From assembly GCA_030247885.1 (NCBI GenBank), contig JAPDRO010000004.1:1302001-1366000 (forward strand): DNA of 64,000 nucleotides, written 5' to 3'. This document shows, in pieces, positions 1 to 11,245 of this stretch. A program made the position numbers and the translations under genes. The notes under the pieces were generated by a model. It did no database searches, had not been told where the DNA came from, and saw only the letters and a program-made list of their open reading frames with translations. Numbering within the stretch: the first letter of the stretch is position 1; each line of letters starts with the position of its first letter. The DNA is from Taxawa tesnikishii (nom. ined.). Its lineage: Eukaryota > Ascomycota > Dothideomycetes > Dothideales.

Positions 1-1394
1 TGATGAATGATACGCAAAACCTCACCATCTCTATTCAGCCCGGAAAAACCTACTTGTTCCACATGGTCAACATGGGAGCCTTCGCTGGGCAATACTTCTG
101 GATTGAGGGCCACACTATGAAGATTGTTGAGGTCGATGGCGTTTTCACGGAGCCTGCGGAGACAAACATGATCTACCTTACGGCTGCTCAGCGTTACAGC
201 TTCCTCCTCACGACGAAGAACGATACCTCCGCCAACTTCGCCATGGTCGGCAGTATGGATCAGGATCTATTCGACACCGTCCCTGACACATTGAACCCCA
301 ACGTTACCGGCTGGCTGGTATACGACAAAACTGCGGAGCTGCCTACTCCGGCTCTCATCGACGAATTCAATCCCTTTGATGACTTTGACCTTGTACCGCA
401 GGACGGTGTCGAGCTATACGAGAACGTCAACCAGCAAGTCCAGCTTGACTTGAAGATGGACAACCTGGGCGACGGTGCAAATTAGTACGTCACGAGCGCT
501 ATTCACGAAGTCCGTCTACTAACATTCCAGCGCCTTTTTCAACGATATTTCCTACGTCACTCCAAAGGTCCCTACCCTTTACACTGCCCTTACTACCGGT
601 GACGCTGCCACCAGTGTTGGAGTCTACGGTGGTAACACCAACGCCTTCGTTCTCGCCAAGGACGAGGTCGTCGAGATCGTGCTGAACAACGACGATCCCG
701 GAAAGCATCCTTTCCACTTGCACGGACATAACTTTCAGGTTGTGCACCGTTCTGACGAGGAGGCCGGCTTTTACGATGCGAACAACCACACGGCATTCCC
801 AGCCAAGCCGATGCGTAGAGACGTGATCATGGTCAGGCCAAACGGCAACATGGTCTTGCGGTTCAAGGCAGACAACCCTGGTAAGTGCAGCGGCCTGTTG
901 CTTTCGTTGCGCAGGTATTGATTGGTGCAAAAGGCGTCTGGCTCTTCCACTGCCACATCGAGTGGCACATGGATTCTGGCCTGGTCGCAACGATGGTCGA
1001 GGCACCACTCGAGCTGCAAATGACGCTTACCATCCCTCAAAACCACCTCGATGTCTGCAAGGCTGCCGGTGTGCCGACCGCCGGCAATGCTGCAGCCAAC
1101 ACCGTTGACTTCTTCGATCTGAAGGGCGAAAACAAGAGCGTTGCTCCCTTGCCGGCAGGTTTCACTGCTAGGGGAATCGTGGCGTTGGTGTTCAGCGTTC
1201 TCAGCGCATTTTTGGGAATGGCTGTTATTGCCTGGTAAGTGGATACGCGGACTCGTGGTTTTTTTACTGTATTGGCAAGTAATGCAAGGCTGACGAACGG
1301 CTGAAACAGGTATGGAGCCGCACCGCTTGGTAGCAAAGGAACCGCTTTGGCAAAGGCTCACGTTGCGCATGCGGGTGTTGTGGTTGAGAAGTGA
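1..1394 (+). CDS. FET3: FET3-type multicopper ferroxidase, 5' partial
   Basis: This is the C-terminal part of a cell-surface multicopper oxidase that oxidises Fe(II) for uptake by an Ftr1-type permease. The visible exons are 1-484, 531-880, 934-1234 and 1310-1394; the start lies upstream of the window. Copper-site motifs are [10 protein letters not shown] and [12 protein letters not shown]. The stretch before them aligns well with my memory of yeast Fet3 ([21 protein letters not shown]). A single hydrophobic segment near the C-terminus ([16 protein letters not shown]) and a short basic tail make it a type I membrane protein like Fet3 rather than a secreted laccase. All three introns are canonical and keep frame. 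The usual FTR1 partner gene, if present, would lie outside the window. Confidence 0.93.
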
Positions 1395-2190
1395 AACGGT
1401 CTCACGAATGTTACGAAAGGGCAAGATCAGCCGACGGATATCGGGTTGAAAAACAAAACGTGTGCATTGCTTCAATATTATTTGTTATGATTTCATGATG
1501 AATGGCTGTTACAGAGTCAGTCATATGTTTGGCGGCCTACTGCGGGTTCTCTTTTGTGGATGCAGGTGACGTGTCGTACAGCAATATGGAGGAGAAGTCC
1601 GTGTTACGCAGATCTGACTCCGAGACCGCCAAGGTCACAACGGTGTACATATGTCCTCCCTTGACAACTCGTCGCGACTTCGGTTGCTGCAGGGGAGGAA
1701 TGGTTGGGTTCGCTTTCCGCCATCCGCTCAATTACGGATGTAACCGCCTAAGAGCCGCGTACAAGCAATCCGTCTCGTGTCACACTCTTCTCGCGATCTC
1801 GGCGGATAGAGCAGCGTTTCATAACGGGGAGACGGATAACATCGTCACGCGATTGCCTACCATCTATATTGATTGAGCGCGCTCTCGTCCACTTACTCGA
1901 GGTCTCACAATGTCTGCTCATGAGTCAGGGCGGTACAGCGACAGCTGTCAAGCCGCGCCCAGCAGCGGCGCGAGGAACATCCCTGGGACCGGCGAGAGTG
2001 GCAGAAATGCTCTTGCCCTTGCGCCGGGGAGACGGCTCCGCGACGGCCGGCTCCGGCTCCATGTGCACGTCAATGGGAAGCTTGCAAAGTCTGGAAAGAA
2101 GCTTTTCCCGACACCCATCGACCTGCTGATCTCGCTGCACGCTGGGGCGGTCCTGACACGAGATGCTGACTTCTGCGTGCTCTATGGGCG

Positions 2191-2219
2191 CGGGGCAGGT
2201 CGGGGCAGGTCGGGGCAGG
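2191..2219. repeat. 10-bp tandem repeat, three copies
   Basis: The unit cggggcaggt is repeated three times, the last copy incomplete by one base. It is a short G-rich minisatellite in non-coding DNA. Confidence 0.85.
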
Positions 2220-2480
2220 AAGGGCCCAGGTTCCTCGTGGATAGCGGGTTCTTGGTCGAGCCTGACTAAGGTACGGGCCTCAGGTTTGAGAAACGCCGAC
2301 AGCGCGTTATCCGATTAGGGTTAATCCGGACATCTGGTGCTCGGGCTCCCTGGTCTGCGGCTGATCAGCGCCCAATGCGGGCACTTGGGTAGCGGTAGGA
2401 GAGGAACTGTCAACACATTGAGTGTCGAGGCGTGCGTGCATCCGAACGAGAAGGTAAGGACGAGGAAGGGATGGATGGAG

Positions 2481-2506
2481 GGATCGATGGATCGATGGAT
2501 CGATGG
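2481..2506. repeat. 8-bp tandem repeat (ggatcgat)n
   Basis: About three copies of ggatcgat follow each other, preceded by related GGATGGAG-type sequence. It is a simple microsatellite in non-coding DNA. Confidence 0.85.
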
Positions 2507-2723
2507 CAGCGTCAAGGCTGCTGTGGCATTGTGCCAGACTGAGACTGGGCGCATGCGCAGATGGATTGTGGGCATTAGATTGCAAACTTCAATACGTAGC
2601 AGTGTGGTCTGCCCAGAAAGTGCGGAAATGCAGCGATGGTGCAGCATAATTTCCGGACGCAGATCACTTCCTCTCATATTCTTCGTCCCTCTTCATCGCT
2701 ACATGTTACCGTATGCTGCAAGC

Positions 2724-2762
<39 letters not shown>
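2724..2762. repeat. 6-bp tandem repeat (CCCTCA)n
   Basis: About six copies of the hexamer CCCTCA lie in a row. The unit differs by one base from the fungal telomere repeat CCCTAA, but it is interstitial and I treat it as an ordinary microsatellite. Confidence 0.85.
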
Positions 2763-3349
2763 ACTCGCCCGGCCTGCATTCTGTCTCCAATTGATCGGCC
2801 CGTTCTCCAAAAGTCGATCGGGTGGCTGTGCCGCACGACAATTGCGTTGGTGCCCGGTCATGGTCATGGCGGTGGACGAGTACTTTAGCATCTGAGTGCC
2901 CCGCGGTTCACGGAAAAAGGAAAAGGAGGGAAAAAGGTCGAGGGCAAGGGCAAGGTCAAGGGCTAGCTGGATAGTTAGCACGGCAGCCATAGCTAGCTCC
3001 TTGCGCGCCGCTCCCTGTCATCCACTGCTAGTGCGCAAAGGTAAAGAGTCTGGCCCATCATCCAGGCCCTTCAATGGAAATCGCAAATTCCTAATCCGTA
3101 TCATTGAAACAGACCGTTTCTCTCCCACAACGCTCCCAACTACTACCGCCATCCCCCTGCTGCACTCAACACCACTGACCCGGCCTGCCCCTCCTCGGAC
3201 CTCTTCAGACAAAATCCTTCACGGCGCGCCGCAAGTTTGTGCTGAAACGTTGTCGAACCTCAACTGTGCTGTGCAGTAACACGTTACAGCAACATCTCCT
3301 GGGAGCTACCAGGAAAGACGAACAACCAAAAAAAAGACCGCTGCCCAAT

Positions 3350-4738
3350 ATGGCTCATCATCCTACTCTCACTCAGTCCTACTATGCTCGCGCCTCGCTG
3401 CCAAACACCTCACCACTCACCGTCTACCTCCTCCGTCTGATCGCTATCAAGAAGACAAACCTCTGCGTCTCCGCCGACCTCACAACCAGCAGCGAGCTTC
3501 TCGAACTAGCAGAAGAACTCGGAGATTCGATATGTGTGTTCAAGACCCACGCCGACATTGTGTCCGACTTTGGTGGACGTACGATGGATAGGCTGCAAGA
3601 GATCGCCAGGAGAAAGCACTTTTTGATATTCGAGGATCGCAAGTTTGGTGATATTGGAAGTAGGTCGACGTTTTTCTCTCCATGAGGTCCTGCTCGACGC
3701 CGGGGGTATATCGAGGCAGCTGGGAATACAATCCGCGCTCGCAGTTCCAGCATCGTGTTCTCTGGGAACGTACCCATGCTGACGTATTCGCTCTTCGCAG
3801 ACACGGTGCAGAAGCAATACACAGCTGGTCCACTCACCATCGTGCGTTGGGCACACATAATCAACTGTCACGTCTTCCCCGGCCCGGCCATCATCACTGC
3901 ATTGGCCTCTGCAGCTGCCAACTCGATCGCGACGTTTAACTCCAAAGTCACCACCTCCATCTCCGCCTCTCCTTCCCAATCCTACCTTGACTCCTCCGAC
4001 GAGGTTCCCTCGCCGTCCTTCTCCGCCTCACGCATCGACGAAGTCGACGAAGAGGACTACGTCGATATCGACGGTTCAAAGCCTTCATCAGACGATGAAG
4101 AAGAAGTGGAAGAAGAAGAACAACAACGAGAAGACCCTGGCCGCCTGCGCCATGGCTCCGCCACCTCTATAAGCTCCAACGCAGACCGCTCCGGCCGCAA
4201 GCCTTCTGTTGTCTCCGTTTCTACGACCATAAGCACAAAGACAGAAACACTCTCACCACAGCCCGCACCCGCCCGCGACCCAAGCAACCCGAACTCGTCC
4301 GACTCAGACTCTGACGACACGAGCGCGGACCGCGAGAAGCACCTACAAAGACTAGGCGAACCACCTATGGCGCGCGCCCTCCTCCTTCTCGCAGAGATGA
4401 GCTCGGCAGGCAACCTGCTGACGGGCGAATACACTTCGAAATGCGTCGACATGGCACGCCAGCAAGCCGACTTCGTCATGGGTTTCATCGCGCAACGGTC
4501 CCTGAATTCGCAACCCAACGACAACTTCGTGACCATGACGCCCGGCGTGCAAATCGGAAAGTCGGGCGATGACAAGGGCCAGCAGTACAACACGCCGGAG
4601 AAGGTGGTCAAGGAGGCCGGGGCGGACATCATCATCGTCGGACGCGGCATCACGGAGGCGAGCGACCGGGCCGCGGCGGCAGAGACGTACAGGCAGAGGG
4701 GTTGGAAGGCTTACGAGGACCGTGTGAGGGGAAACTGA
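3350..4738 (+). CDS. pyrG: Orotidine 5'-phosphate decarboxylase
   Basis: This enzyme makes UMP from OMP in the last step of cytosolic pyrimidine synthesis. Exons are 3350-3659 and 3801-4738, giving 415 residues. The catalytic block FEDRKFGDIGNT is formed across the 141-bp intron (phase 1), which supports the splice. Further family motifs are SADLTT, VFKTHAD, VRWAHIINCHVFPGP, TPGVQIG and IIIVGRGI. Between the barrel segment ending ALASAA and the segment MARALLLLAEMSS lies an insert of about 110 residues rich in Asp, Glu and Ser. It makes the protein much longer than yeast Ura3 (267 residues). Inserts at this point are known from filamentous fungi, but the acidic composition here is striking. 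Start chosen at the first ATG before the conserved YYARA segment. Confidence 0.95.
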
Positions 4739-5734
4739 GGGAACCGCATGAAGGGCGAGAGGGGGAGGGGGAAATGAATTACATCGGCAAGCCTCATTTG
4801 CGCATGCACGGCGAAAGGGCAGCATGCGACGCGACCCATCGAGTGTGGAAGGTGTTCGGCATGTCCCTGGCGGTCCGGGGTCTCGGGCAGGTCCCCCTGG
4901 AACCCATAAATTCACCTACGTCAACACCGCTAGGACGACGCGCTCTTGGGCAGAGTAAGGAAGGAAGAAAACCCCCATTAAATAGTGTCGATTTAGAAAT
5001 CGAGGACTTCCCGGGAGGAAGAGCCTCGAAGGAGAATCCGTTGTGACGTTTTTTTCTTTGGAAACAATTTAGAAACTGAAGAATCTGTGGAGACCAGGTT
5101 CACGGGAAACGGGGGATATGGAGTTCAGGTGGGAGAAGGGGGAACAATTAGAGAATCTGTTTTTTTCCTGTGTCTGATGTCTCTCTCCTGTGATATGCGA
5201 GAAACAGCAAAAGCGAAATGTGGTCACATATCACATCACGCTATTACCGCTCTCAACATCGTTTCTTTTTCCGTATTATCTGGGCTTGCCGTCTTGCTAT
5301 TGTGCAACCGCTTTCTCAGCAAAAGCTCTCGCGTCAATTGATGCATCGTGCTCCCCATCTCGTGGAGACGGGTCCGTCGTGCCGTGACCTTGATGCTCCG
5401 CAACCCTGACCACAACAGGCCAGATACCGTCTTGCCGTTCCCTTTTTGGGGGGGGGCTCGTTGGTCCCCCTTTTTCCTTCCAAAGCTATGCCTTTAAAAC
5501 CCTCTTTCCTCCCTCCCATTTCCCATGGAAGCGCGAACTCCCAACGCTCGAAGGACCTTCCATGCGTGCAAGCAAAAGGGAGGGAAGACCAAGCGAATCT
5601 CAGTCAGCCCCGTGAAACAACCGCAACCCTTTCTCCCACCCTTCGAACCCGCCCGGCAAACGAGATCACAGCGAGAACGCAAGAGAGAGACAGCAAAAAA
5701 GGGGGGATCCCGCGTGCCCGTGCTGCTCACACCA
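4739..5734. other. Intergenic between pyrG and the ABM gene
   Basis: The 3' ends of pyrG (plus) and the ABM gene (minus) meet here. The stretch holds homopolymer tracts (a nine-G run near 5449-5457) but no gene I can support. Confidence 0.6.
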
Positions 5735-6425
5735 TCATGGCCTCCCCGTGGCTCCGCCCGAAATGGTCCGGTCCGCGGCCGCGTGCGCTGCCGCGGGTGC
5801 CATGACGCCCTCGGTCACTCGATCGCCGGCGGCGGGCGCCATGACCTCCCTGTCGTCGCTCGTCGTGGGTCCGGATATCTCGGCCGCCTGGGACGTGTAG
5901 CCCGCGACCGGCTGCACGCGCAGCGTCTCCAGCGGTCGCGAGAGCAGGTTCTCGGATTCGATCAGGCGGACGAGGGAGTTGAAGTGGGGGTTTTGTTGTG
6001 GTGGCGGAGGGCGGGCAGGCAGCGGTAGCTGGGAGGTATCTGTATGAGTTTTTCTGGTTTTTGCTTTCTTTTTTTTTTTCTTTTTTCTTTTTTCTTTTTT
6101 TCTTTCTTGTTCGAAAGGGAAGGGAATGCGAAATATACACGGTTGGCGGTTTGTTGTTGCGGGTATTGCAAAGGAATGATGTGATGTGAGAGAAGGAGGG
6201 AGGGTAGGCGGGGAAAGAGATAGAGTGGTGGGACTCACGTCTCGATCATGACGAAGACGGGCTTTTCGCTATCCCATTGCCGGTGCAGTTGGTACCGCAG
6301 CGTATCCGGTTCTTCGTAATGCACTTTTTCGTGAATGCGGACAGCACTTCTTGAAGTCTATGCTCTTTGCCTTCGGTCGGCGTGAGCGTTGCAATCACCG
6401 TTACGTGCGTGTTTATTGTGGTCAT
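5735..6425 (-). CDS. ABM-domain (antibiotic biosynthesis monooxygenase-like) small protein with two frame breaks
   Basis: Two exons on the minus strand, 6425-6239 and 6028-5735, flank a 210-bp intron with a long purine tract. The first residues (MTTINTHVTVIATLTPTEGKE), the core EEPDTLRYQLHRQ and the later LVRLIESENLLSRPLE match ABM-type dimeric ferredoxin-like proteins, which act as monooxygenases or stress proteins. The frame is broken twice. One extra base in the T run at 6325-6329 would join the start to the RYQLHRQ segment. One extra base in the G run at 5986-5990 would join ALRHHNKTP to HFNSL. With both, the length becomes a clean 160 codons. Either these are homopolymer miscalls or the gene is decaying. 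The C-terminal 50 residues are Ala/Gly-rich and not conserved. ABM-like proteins differ widely in substrate, so none is proposed. Confidence 0.6.
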
Positions 6426-7402
6426 TGCTCGAACCGTACAGCAGGTCTTCGCAGCGGTCTTTTGCTGTGAGGTGAGATACGCCAGTGGAATACGATGTCG
6501 TTGCGGGTGGCAAGTAGTTATCGCAGCTTAGGAATTCATCGAGCTGCGTACAGATGACGTATCGGATAGGACAGACAGACGGCAAGGCTGTACGCGTTTT
6601 CGCACTGTCCTCTTAGAGGGTGCAGTATAGCTGAAAAGGGGACAAAGAGGGAGCGGGTTGTAACCGCCTTTTTGCATAAGAGGGAGCAGTAGGAACGACA
6701 GAAAGCAGGAGACATTCCCACTCGAGCAGCGACCCCTGTCTATACCAGCGCACAACGATGGCCAAGCACTGCCAGATGCTGTTCGGAATCATGCCATTTC
6801 CGCGCTGGCTGATACCCATGTCGTGCGAAAGTCGCTGTCAGCAAAGCAGGCGTCGGTGGGGTTTGCAGGAGGAGAAAGCTCCGTACCGTTTCATTGGTTG
6901 CTTGGACGAATCCCATCCTGGAAAAGGATGCGGGATTACCGCATAGTTACATGGCGAGCCGCGGGGCCGGTATTGGGGACCGACCGGACCATCACATGTA
7001 GGAGGATCACAGGGCAGCCGATATGAAAGCCGATATGGAAGCAAAGTCCAGCTCCAGGCTTCTGTCAAGCGACATAGCATGGTCGCATGGCTCTGAGCGG
7101 TGTTGCTGAACTGTCGCGAAGTTGTCAAGCGAGCTGGATCGAACAGAGAGGCACAGTCAAGAAGCGGGATGGAGTGCTTCGGCACAGTACAGTGTTCTTA
7201 TTGAACAGCCAATCTTTCGTGATGATCAAACCCATCCTATTTGGTTGCTTGGCGACTCATTCGGGCAAGGGCTCGGCAGTCCAACCCCGGCCTCCGCCAA
7301 CCTCGCTTACCATGGATGCTCATGAGACCCAGTCTCGACGCGTCAACACGCGTTCCTCGCTATTAAATCTTCACGCTGTTTCTTCGGTCTTGTTCTATCG
7401 CC
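6426..7402. other. Divergent intergenic region
   Basis: This lies between the start of the minus-strand ABM gene and the start of the plus-strand unknown gene, so it should hold both promoters. I see no further gene or clear motif. Confidence 0.55.
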
Positions 7403-8469
7403 ATGCCTGCCACCAGACGCAGTACTCGGCGAGGACGTGGGCGAGCCCGTCGCGTACCAGCTCCGATATCCAGTAGACCCAGGCGTGAGGAGCGGCAAGC
7501 CACCGGGTCGAGGACGCCCAGCCGCAGTCCACCATCACCGTATCCAAATCCTGAGGAGAACGATTCACCTCAAGAATCACAGGCAGGTTCAGCAGCCACG
7601 CCAACGGGCGATGACGACAACAACGACGAAGATGAAGACGAATTTGAACTGATTCTGGATCCTTCAACAACCGAGTATCGCCCAAAATTCGCCTTTCTTC
7701 TCAATGTCATGCATGATGGCAAATTGGTCAACAGTACGAGATACAAGAGAGTGCCTAGCGGAGAACAGTTCATGGACCTGATGCAGCTCGAGCATCTGAC
7801 CACGCGTCTCTCTACCGCTCAGCGCGGCAAAGACATGCACTTTATGAAGCGAGAAGTGCATTTGCAGTCATTCTACAAGACCACTGGTGAACCTATTCCT
7901 GAAGATTCGGGAGACAGCCCATTTACACTGCGGGCAGCTTCGAACTCCTCGCAAGGTGCGCAGAGAAATGTCATACAGAGGTCATCGCGATCAAGATAGT
8001 TTCATCGTATTCTTCTAGCGCACAATCGGCGCATAGGGTCCGTCATCGCCGTCCGGAGTCACCTGAACCCGCGTATCAGCCGCAAGAAATGGATCCGGAT
8101 CACGTCAGACTGGTCAGGTCTTTCATGACAAACTTCCAGTGTCATGATCCTAATTGCACCAACTACCGAGGGGCTTGCCTCAAGGTCAACTCTCAACACT
8201 ACCCTGTGAGCCGCAAAAACGTTGTGGACTGGGCTGAGTTCGTAGACTCAAACAACGAGTCTCACGTGGAGTTGATCTCCCTGCTGTCACTTGTGTCTGA
8301 CCTCTTCAAGGAGATTTCGCTAGCGGCCGCGGAGCAGCGAGAACAATTTGCGGCAGGTCATACGCCGGTCGGCTTGACAAGTACTCTGCAAAACTTCCCA
8401 TGGTTGCACGAATTCCGTCCGCGTCATGGGCCCAAAGCGTTGCCGGTGAAGTTCAATTCATTCTTTTAG
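7403..8469 (+). CDS. Unknown protein with Cys-rich C-terminal motif
   Basis: I do not recognise this gene. Two open segments, 7403-7999 and about 8020-8469, probably form one protein. The only phase-matched join I find is an intron at 7981-8036 (donor GTCATC, not consensus), giving 336 residues. The N-terminus is very basic (RRSTRRGRGRARR), followed by an acidic linker (DDDNNDEDEDEFEL) and a mixed segment. The C-terminal part carries C-x4-C-x6-C followed by H-Y and a W (QCHDPNCTNYRGACLK, then HYPVS, then VVDWAEF). Patterns of this kind recur in small fungal hypothetical proteins and could bind zinc. The basic N-terminus suggests nuclear location. The splice is the weakest part of the model. 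Confidence 0.5.
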
Positions 8470-9213
8470 GACTCTAAGTGCAGCACAGCAACATGATGAC
8501 GGATTTTTCAACCCGTGAGTCCGCCGTCCACTGTCTGCCTCCGGACGCTCTCTGATCTAGCGGGCTATAACGTTCCGGGTTTCTCTCTCTAGCAAGCTAG
8601 CGACGAACCATGGTTTGCAACTGCAACAGGCCGTGTCACTCCTCGTCATACAGTTTGGTTGGTCACCAGGAATGCCCCTAAGGCTTTGGTTCCCTGTTCA
8701 ATAGACTGCGGCGACAACCCCCTTGATGACCAGCGTGCAGGTCTCTTCTCGTGGTAGATTATCAGTGCGTGGTGAACACGTGCTGCGCTGGCTCTCGGGT
8801 GAGGTTGAACGGCTCGCAATGTTTTCACAGAAATTGGCTAGCGGGAGCGGTGAAGCTAGTACGTGCTCGCTCCTGCCATACCATGACTTACGCCGATATC
8901 AAACCAATCTCAGCGCCCAGACGCACTGTTACTTTACTAGAGAGGCATGTCGAACGGCGCTGGTGGGAGGAGCAGTGGGGTGGGACTGGTGGGATGATCT
9001 TTGACTTGGAGATGTTGAATCCGAATATGTTTCTATATATTTTTGGTACTTCCCTACCCTACAACCCTGGCATGTTGAATCCGAATAGCTTTCCTACATG
9101 TCTTCGGTACTTTCCCACCCGTATAACCCGCGCAGCTGCCGTTTCAACCGTTCCTCTTGCGCTCTTCCTGCTCTTCTCTTCGTCTCACGTGTCGTGGCCC
9201 ATTTTGTCAAAAT
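8470..9213. other. Intergenic, contains a 60-bp duplicated unit
   Basis: This lies between the plus-strand unknown gene and the 3' end of the intradiol dioxygenase. Apart from the tandem pair at 9012-9131 I see no gene. Confidence 0.55.
9012..9131. repeat. Diverged 60-bp tandem duplication
   Basis: Two units of exactly 60 bp, 9012-9071 and 9072-9131, both begin ATGTTGAATCCGAATA and share the order of motifs (CTA-AT, TTCGGTACTT-like, CCCACCC-like). Many of the differences are C/T changes, the kind made by repeat-induced point mutation, though the units are shorter than usual RIP targets. Confidence 0.75.
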
Positions 9214-11245
9214 TTATTCCTTCTTGTGGGTAGCCGACAAGGTCACGGTGGAGAAAGTCTGCTTGTGACTTGAGGAAGCTTTGTGCGTGGATGAGGGCTT
9301 GTGCGTGGATGAGGGCTTGTGCGTGGATGAAGGCTTGTGCGTGGATGAGGGCTTGTGCGTGGATGAGGTCTTGTGTGTCGAAGACGCGTGGTGAGTGGAC
9401 GAAGACGCGTGGTGAGTGGACGAAGACGCCTGGTGAGTGGACGAAGACGCCTGGTGAGTGGACGAAGACGCCTGGTGCGTGGCCTGTTTGTTTGGAGTGG
9501 ACTTGGCGGCATGGCTGCTTGTGTGGCAGCTTGATGTCTTCGCGGTCGATGACTTGCTGGCAGCTACTGCGGAAGCAGACCTGGCCGAGGATGAGGCTTT
9601 TACCGATGAAGAGCTCCTGACGGAATACTGAGACAGCCCAACGACTGTCTGGCTACTGGAGTGAACGCCGGATGAGTGCGACTGGCTCGAAGGAGAGCTG
9701 GTGTGTGACGAAGTTGCCGCGGTGCTGTGCGAGGAGGTCCTGGAGCTGCTCGAGTGCGTGGTGACAGAAGAAGAGGAAGAAGAGCGGACAACGGATGCCG
9801 CCGATGAGGTAGCGACCGCCGATGTCTGGCTGGGAGGGCTGCCGGAGCCTGAGCCCACGGAGCCGCTCCCCGTGGGCATGCCACCCATGGAGCCGCTGCC
9901 TGTAGGCATATCCGTGGGTGCTGAGCCCATAGAACCGCTACCCATTGCCATGGTGTTGTTGCCGTCACCACCACCGGTACCACCTTCCAAGGCGTTGCTG
10001 CTGGAGGCCACACCGCCATTTGCTGTAAGGGTGCCTGCAACGTCCACGGTATACTCTGCGCTCATGTTTATGCCGATGCTGCAACTACGTTAGCCAAGCA
10101 GTGCCTTGTTCTACCGTATCATGAGACAACTGACCTGATCCACATCAGTAGCCCATCCGTGATGTCGTTCCCGAGATAAGCCCAATCAGGGAAAGGGTCG
10201 TAGTTGTTGTCCGCCTCGTCGGGAGCCCACATATCGTCGTCGTTGCTCGTTATAGCCTGGGTGTTAGTTGTGTAAGGGTACGTCGCTTCCACGGCCGACC
10301 TGAGTGCCATGTCGAAGAACAATTGTCCGACGTGCGAGATTGTACCGCCAGAGTAAGTTCCGTTGTCAAACACGGTGCCATTTTGCTCGGTGATAATGTG
10401 GATGTGGGTCGCGCGCCCATCGTAGTGTCCCGGGAAGATGGTGTCGAAGAAAGCGACACCGTCCGAGTCCACCTCAGTGATGCCGCGGAGGAACGTTGTG
10501 TTCTGCACATTTGTCAGGGGAGAAGGGGGGACTCTGATGTGGGCTTTGAACGTACGATGTTGGTAGCGTCGGAAGAGTCGCCATTACCGGATGCGACAAT
10601 GCCTGAGTACACACCTGTGGCGTTCGCTGACCAATGCGTCAGGTGTAGCCCCGTGGCCGCTTTGCAAGTCTCCACATCGATGTATTGGTATTCAAGATGG
10701 ACAGGAACACCCCTTGATCCTCGGTGACGTTTGTACGGACATATTCGCCGGTCACGTAGTAAGGGCCTTCCGTTACTTCTGGAGTGAGGATGCAAGATGC
10801 GTTCTTGTAATTGGCGAACAAAGTGGAAGCAGCTGTAGACTCTGTGTACCCGAGCGATGTCAAGTTGTGGTTGACGTCTTCAAATGCTTCCAGAGCGGCA
10901 AGGTCGCGCTTGACCTTGGACTTGATGGGTGCTTGCGTACATGTTAGCCTTTAGCTGCATGCGGTATTTCTGACTGAGGGAACATGTACCGGCTTGATCG
11001 ATGTCGCGAGCTTGACGGTGGCGCTTGACCTTTTCCCAACGTCTGTTCAACCCACGCTCCTGAAGCGCCTGAAAGTTGGGATCGCTGGCACATTTTTCGA
11101 GGCCTCGTTGGATCATTGCCGCATGCTCGTCGCGGCGAGCGAGGGCTTCCTCCATCTCATGATGCTCTGGATGAGCCGCGGACAGGATAGAAAGGAACGA
11201 TGCCGCCAACAAGGCGGCTTTGGAAATGTGGCTGGGATTGACCAT
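9214..11245 (-). CDS. Secreted intradiol ring-cleavage dioxygenase with His/Ser/Thr repeat tail
   Basis: Exons on the minus strand are 11245-10990, 10931-10556, 10502-10135 and 10078-9214. A signal peptide (AALLAASFLSILSA) is followed by a basic region and the dioxygenase core. Likely Fe(III) ligands are the Tyr of TEGPYYV, the Tyr of GVYSG and the His residues of PGHYDGRATHIHI. Enzymes of this family open catechol-type rings between the hydroxyls; secreted fungal forms act on lignin- or host-derived aromatics. After the core come about 280 residues rich in Ser, Thr and His, ending in six- to seven-residue repeats (STHQAS, STHKPS). The frame breaks at a four-C run (10710-10713). One more base there joins TEDQG to VPVHLEYQYIDVE and gives 621 codons in frame, so I suspect a miscall. 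A TATA-like element on the minus strand lies about 70 bp upstream. Confidence 0.85.
9275..9485. repeat. Coding minisatellite in the dioxygenase tail
   Basis: On the plus strand an 18-bp unit (gatgagggcttgtgcgtg) is repeated about five times, followed by about five copies of a 21-bp unit built around gtgagtggacgaagacgc. In the minus-strand reading frame they encode the STHKPS and STHQASS peptide repeats. Units are whole codons, so copy-number change would keep frame. Confidence 0.9.

Larger units (their letters stand above)
1395..3349. other. Intergenic, FET3 to pyrG, with three short tandem repeats
   Basis: I see no supportable gene in these two kilobases. They hold three simple repeats listed separately and a C/T-rich stretch (about 3120-3350) just before pyrG, typical of a fungal core promoter or 5' leader. 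Open frames here show no protein-like composition or splice support. Confidence 0.6.

Noticed and set aside
1502-1876. 124-codon frame after FET3
   Set aside because: Cys/Thr-rich with no motif; length is within chance for this base composition.
2724-2762. Interstitial telomere
   Set aside because: The unit is CCCTCA, not CCCTAA, and the flanks are normal single-copy genes, so it is a microsatellite. The ACCCTAACCCTA near 45430 is only two units.
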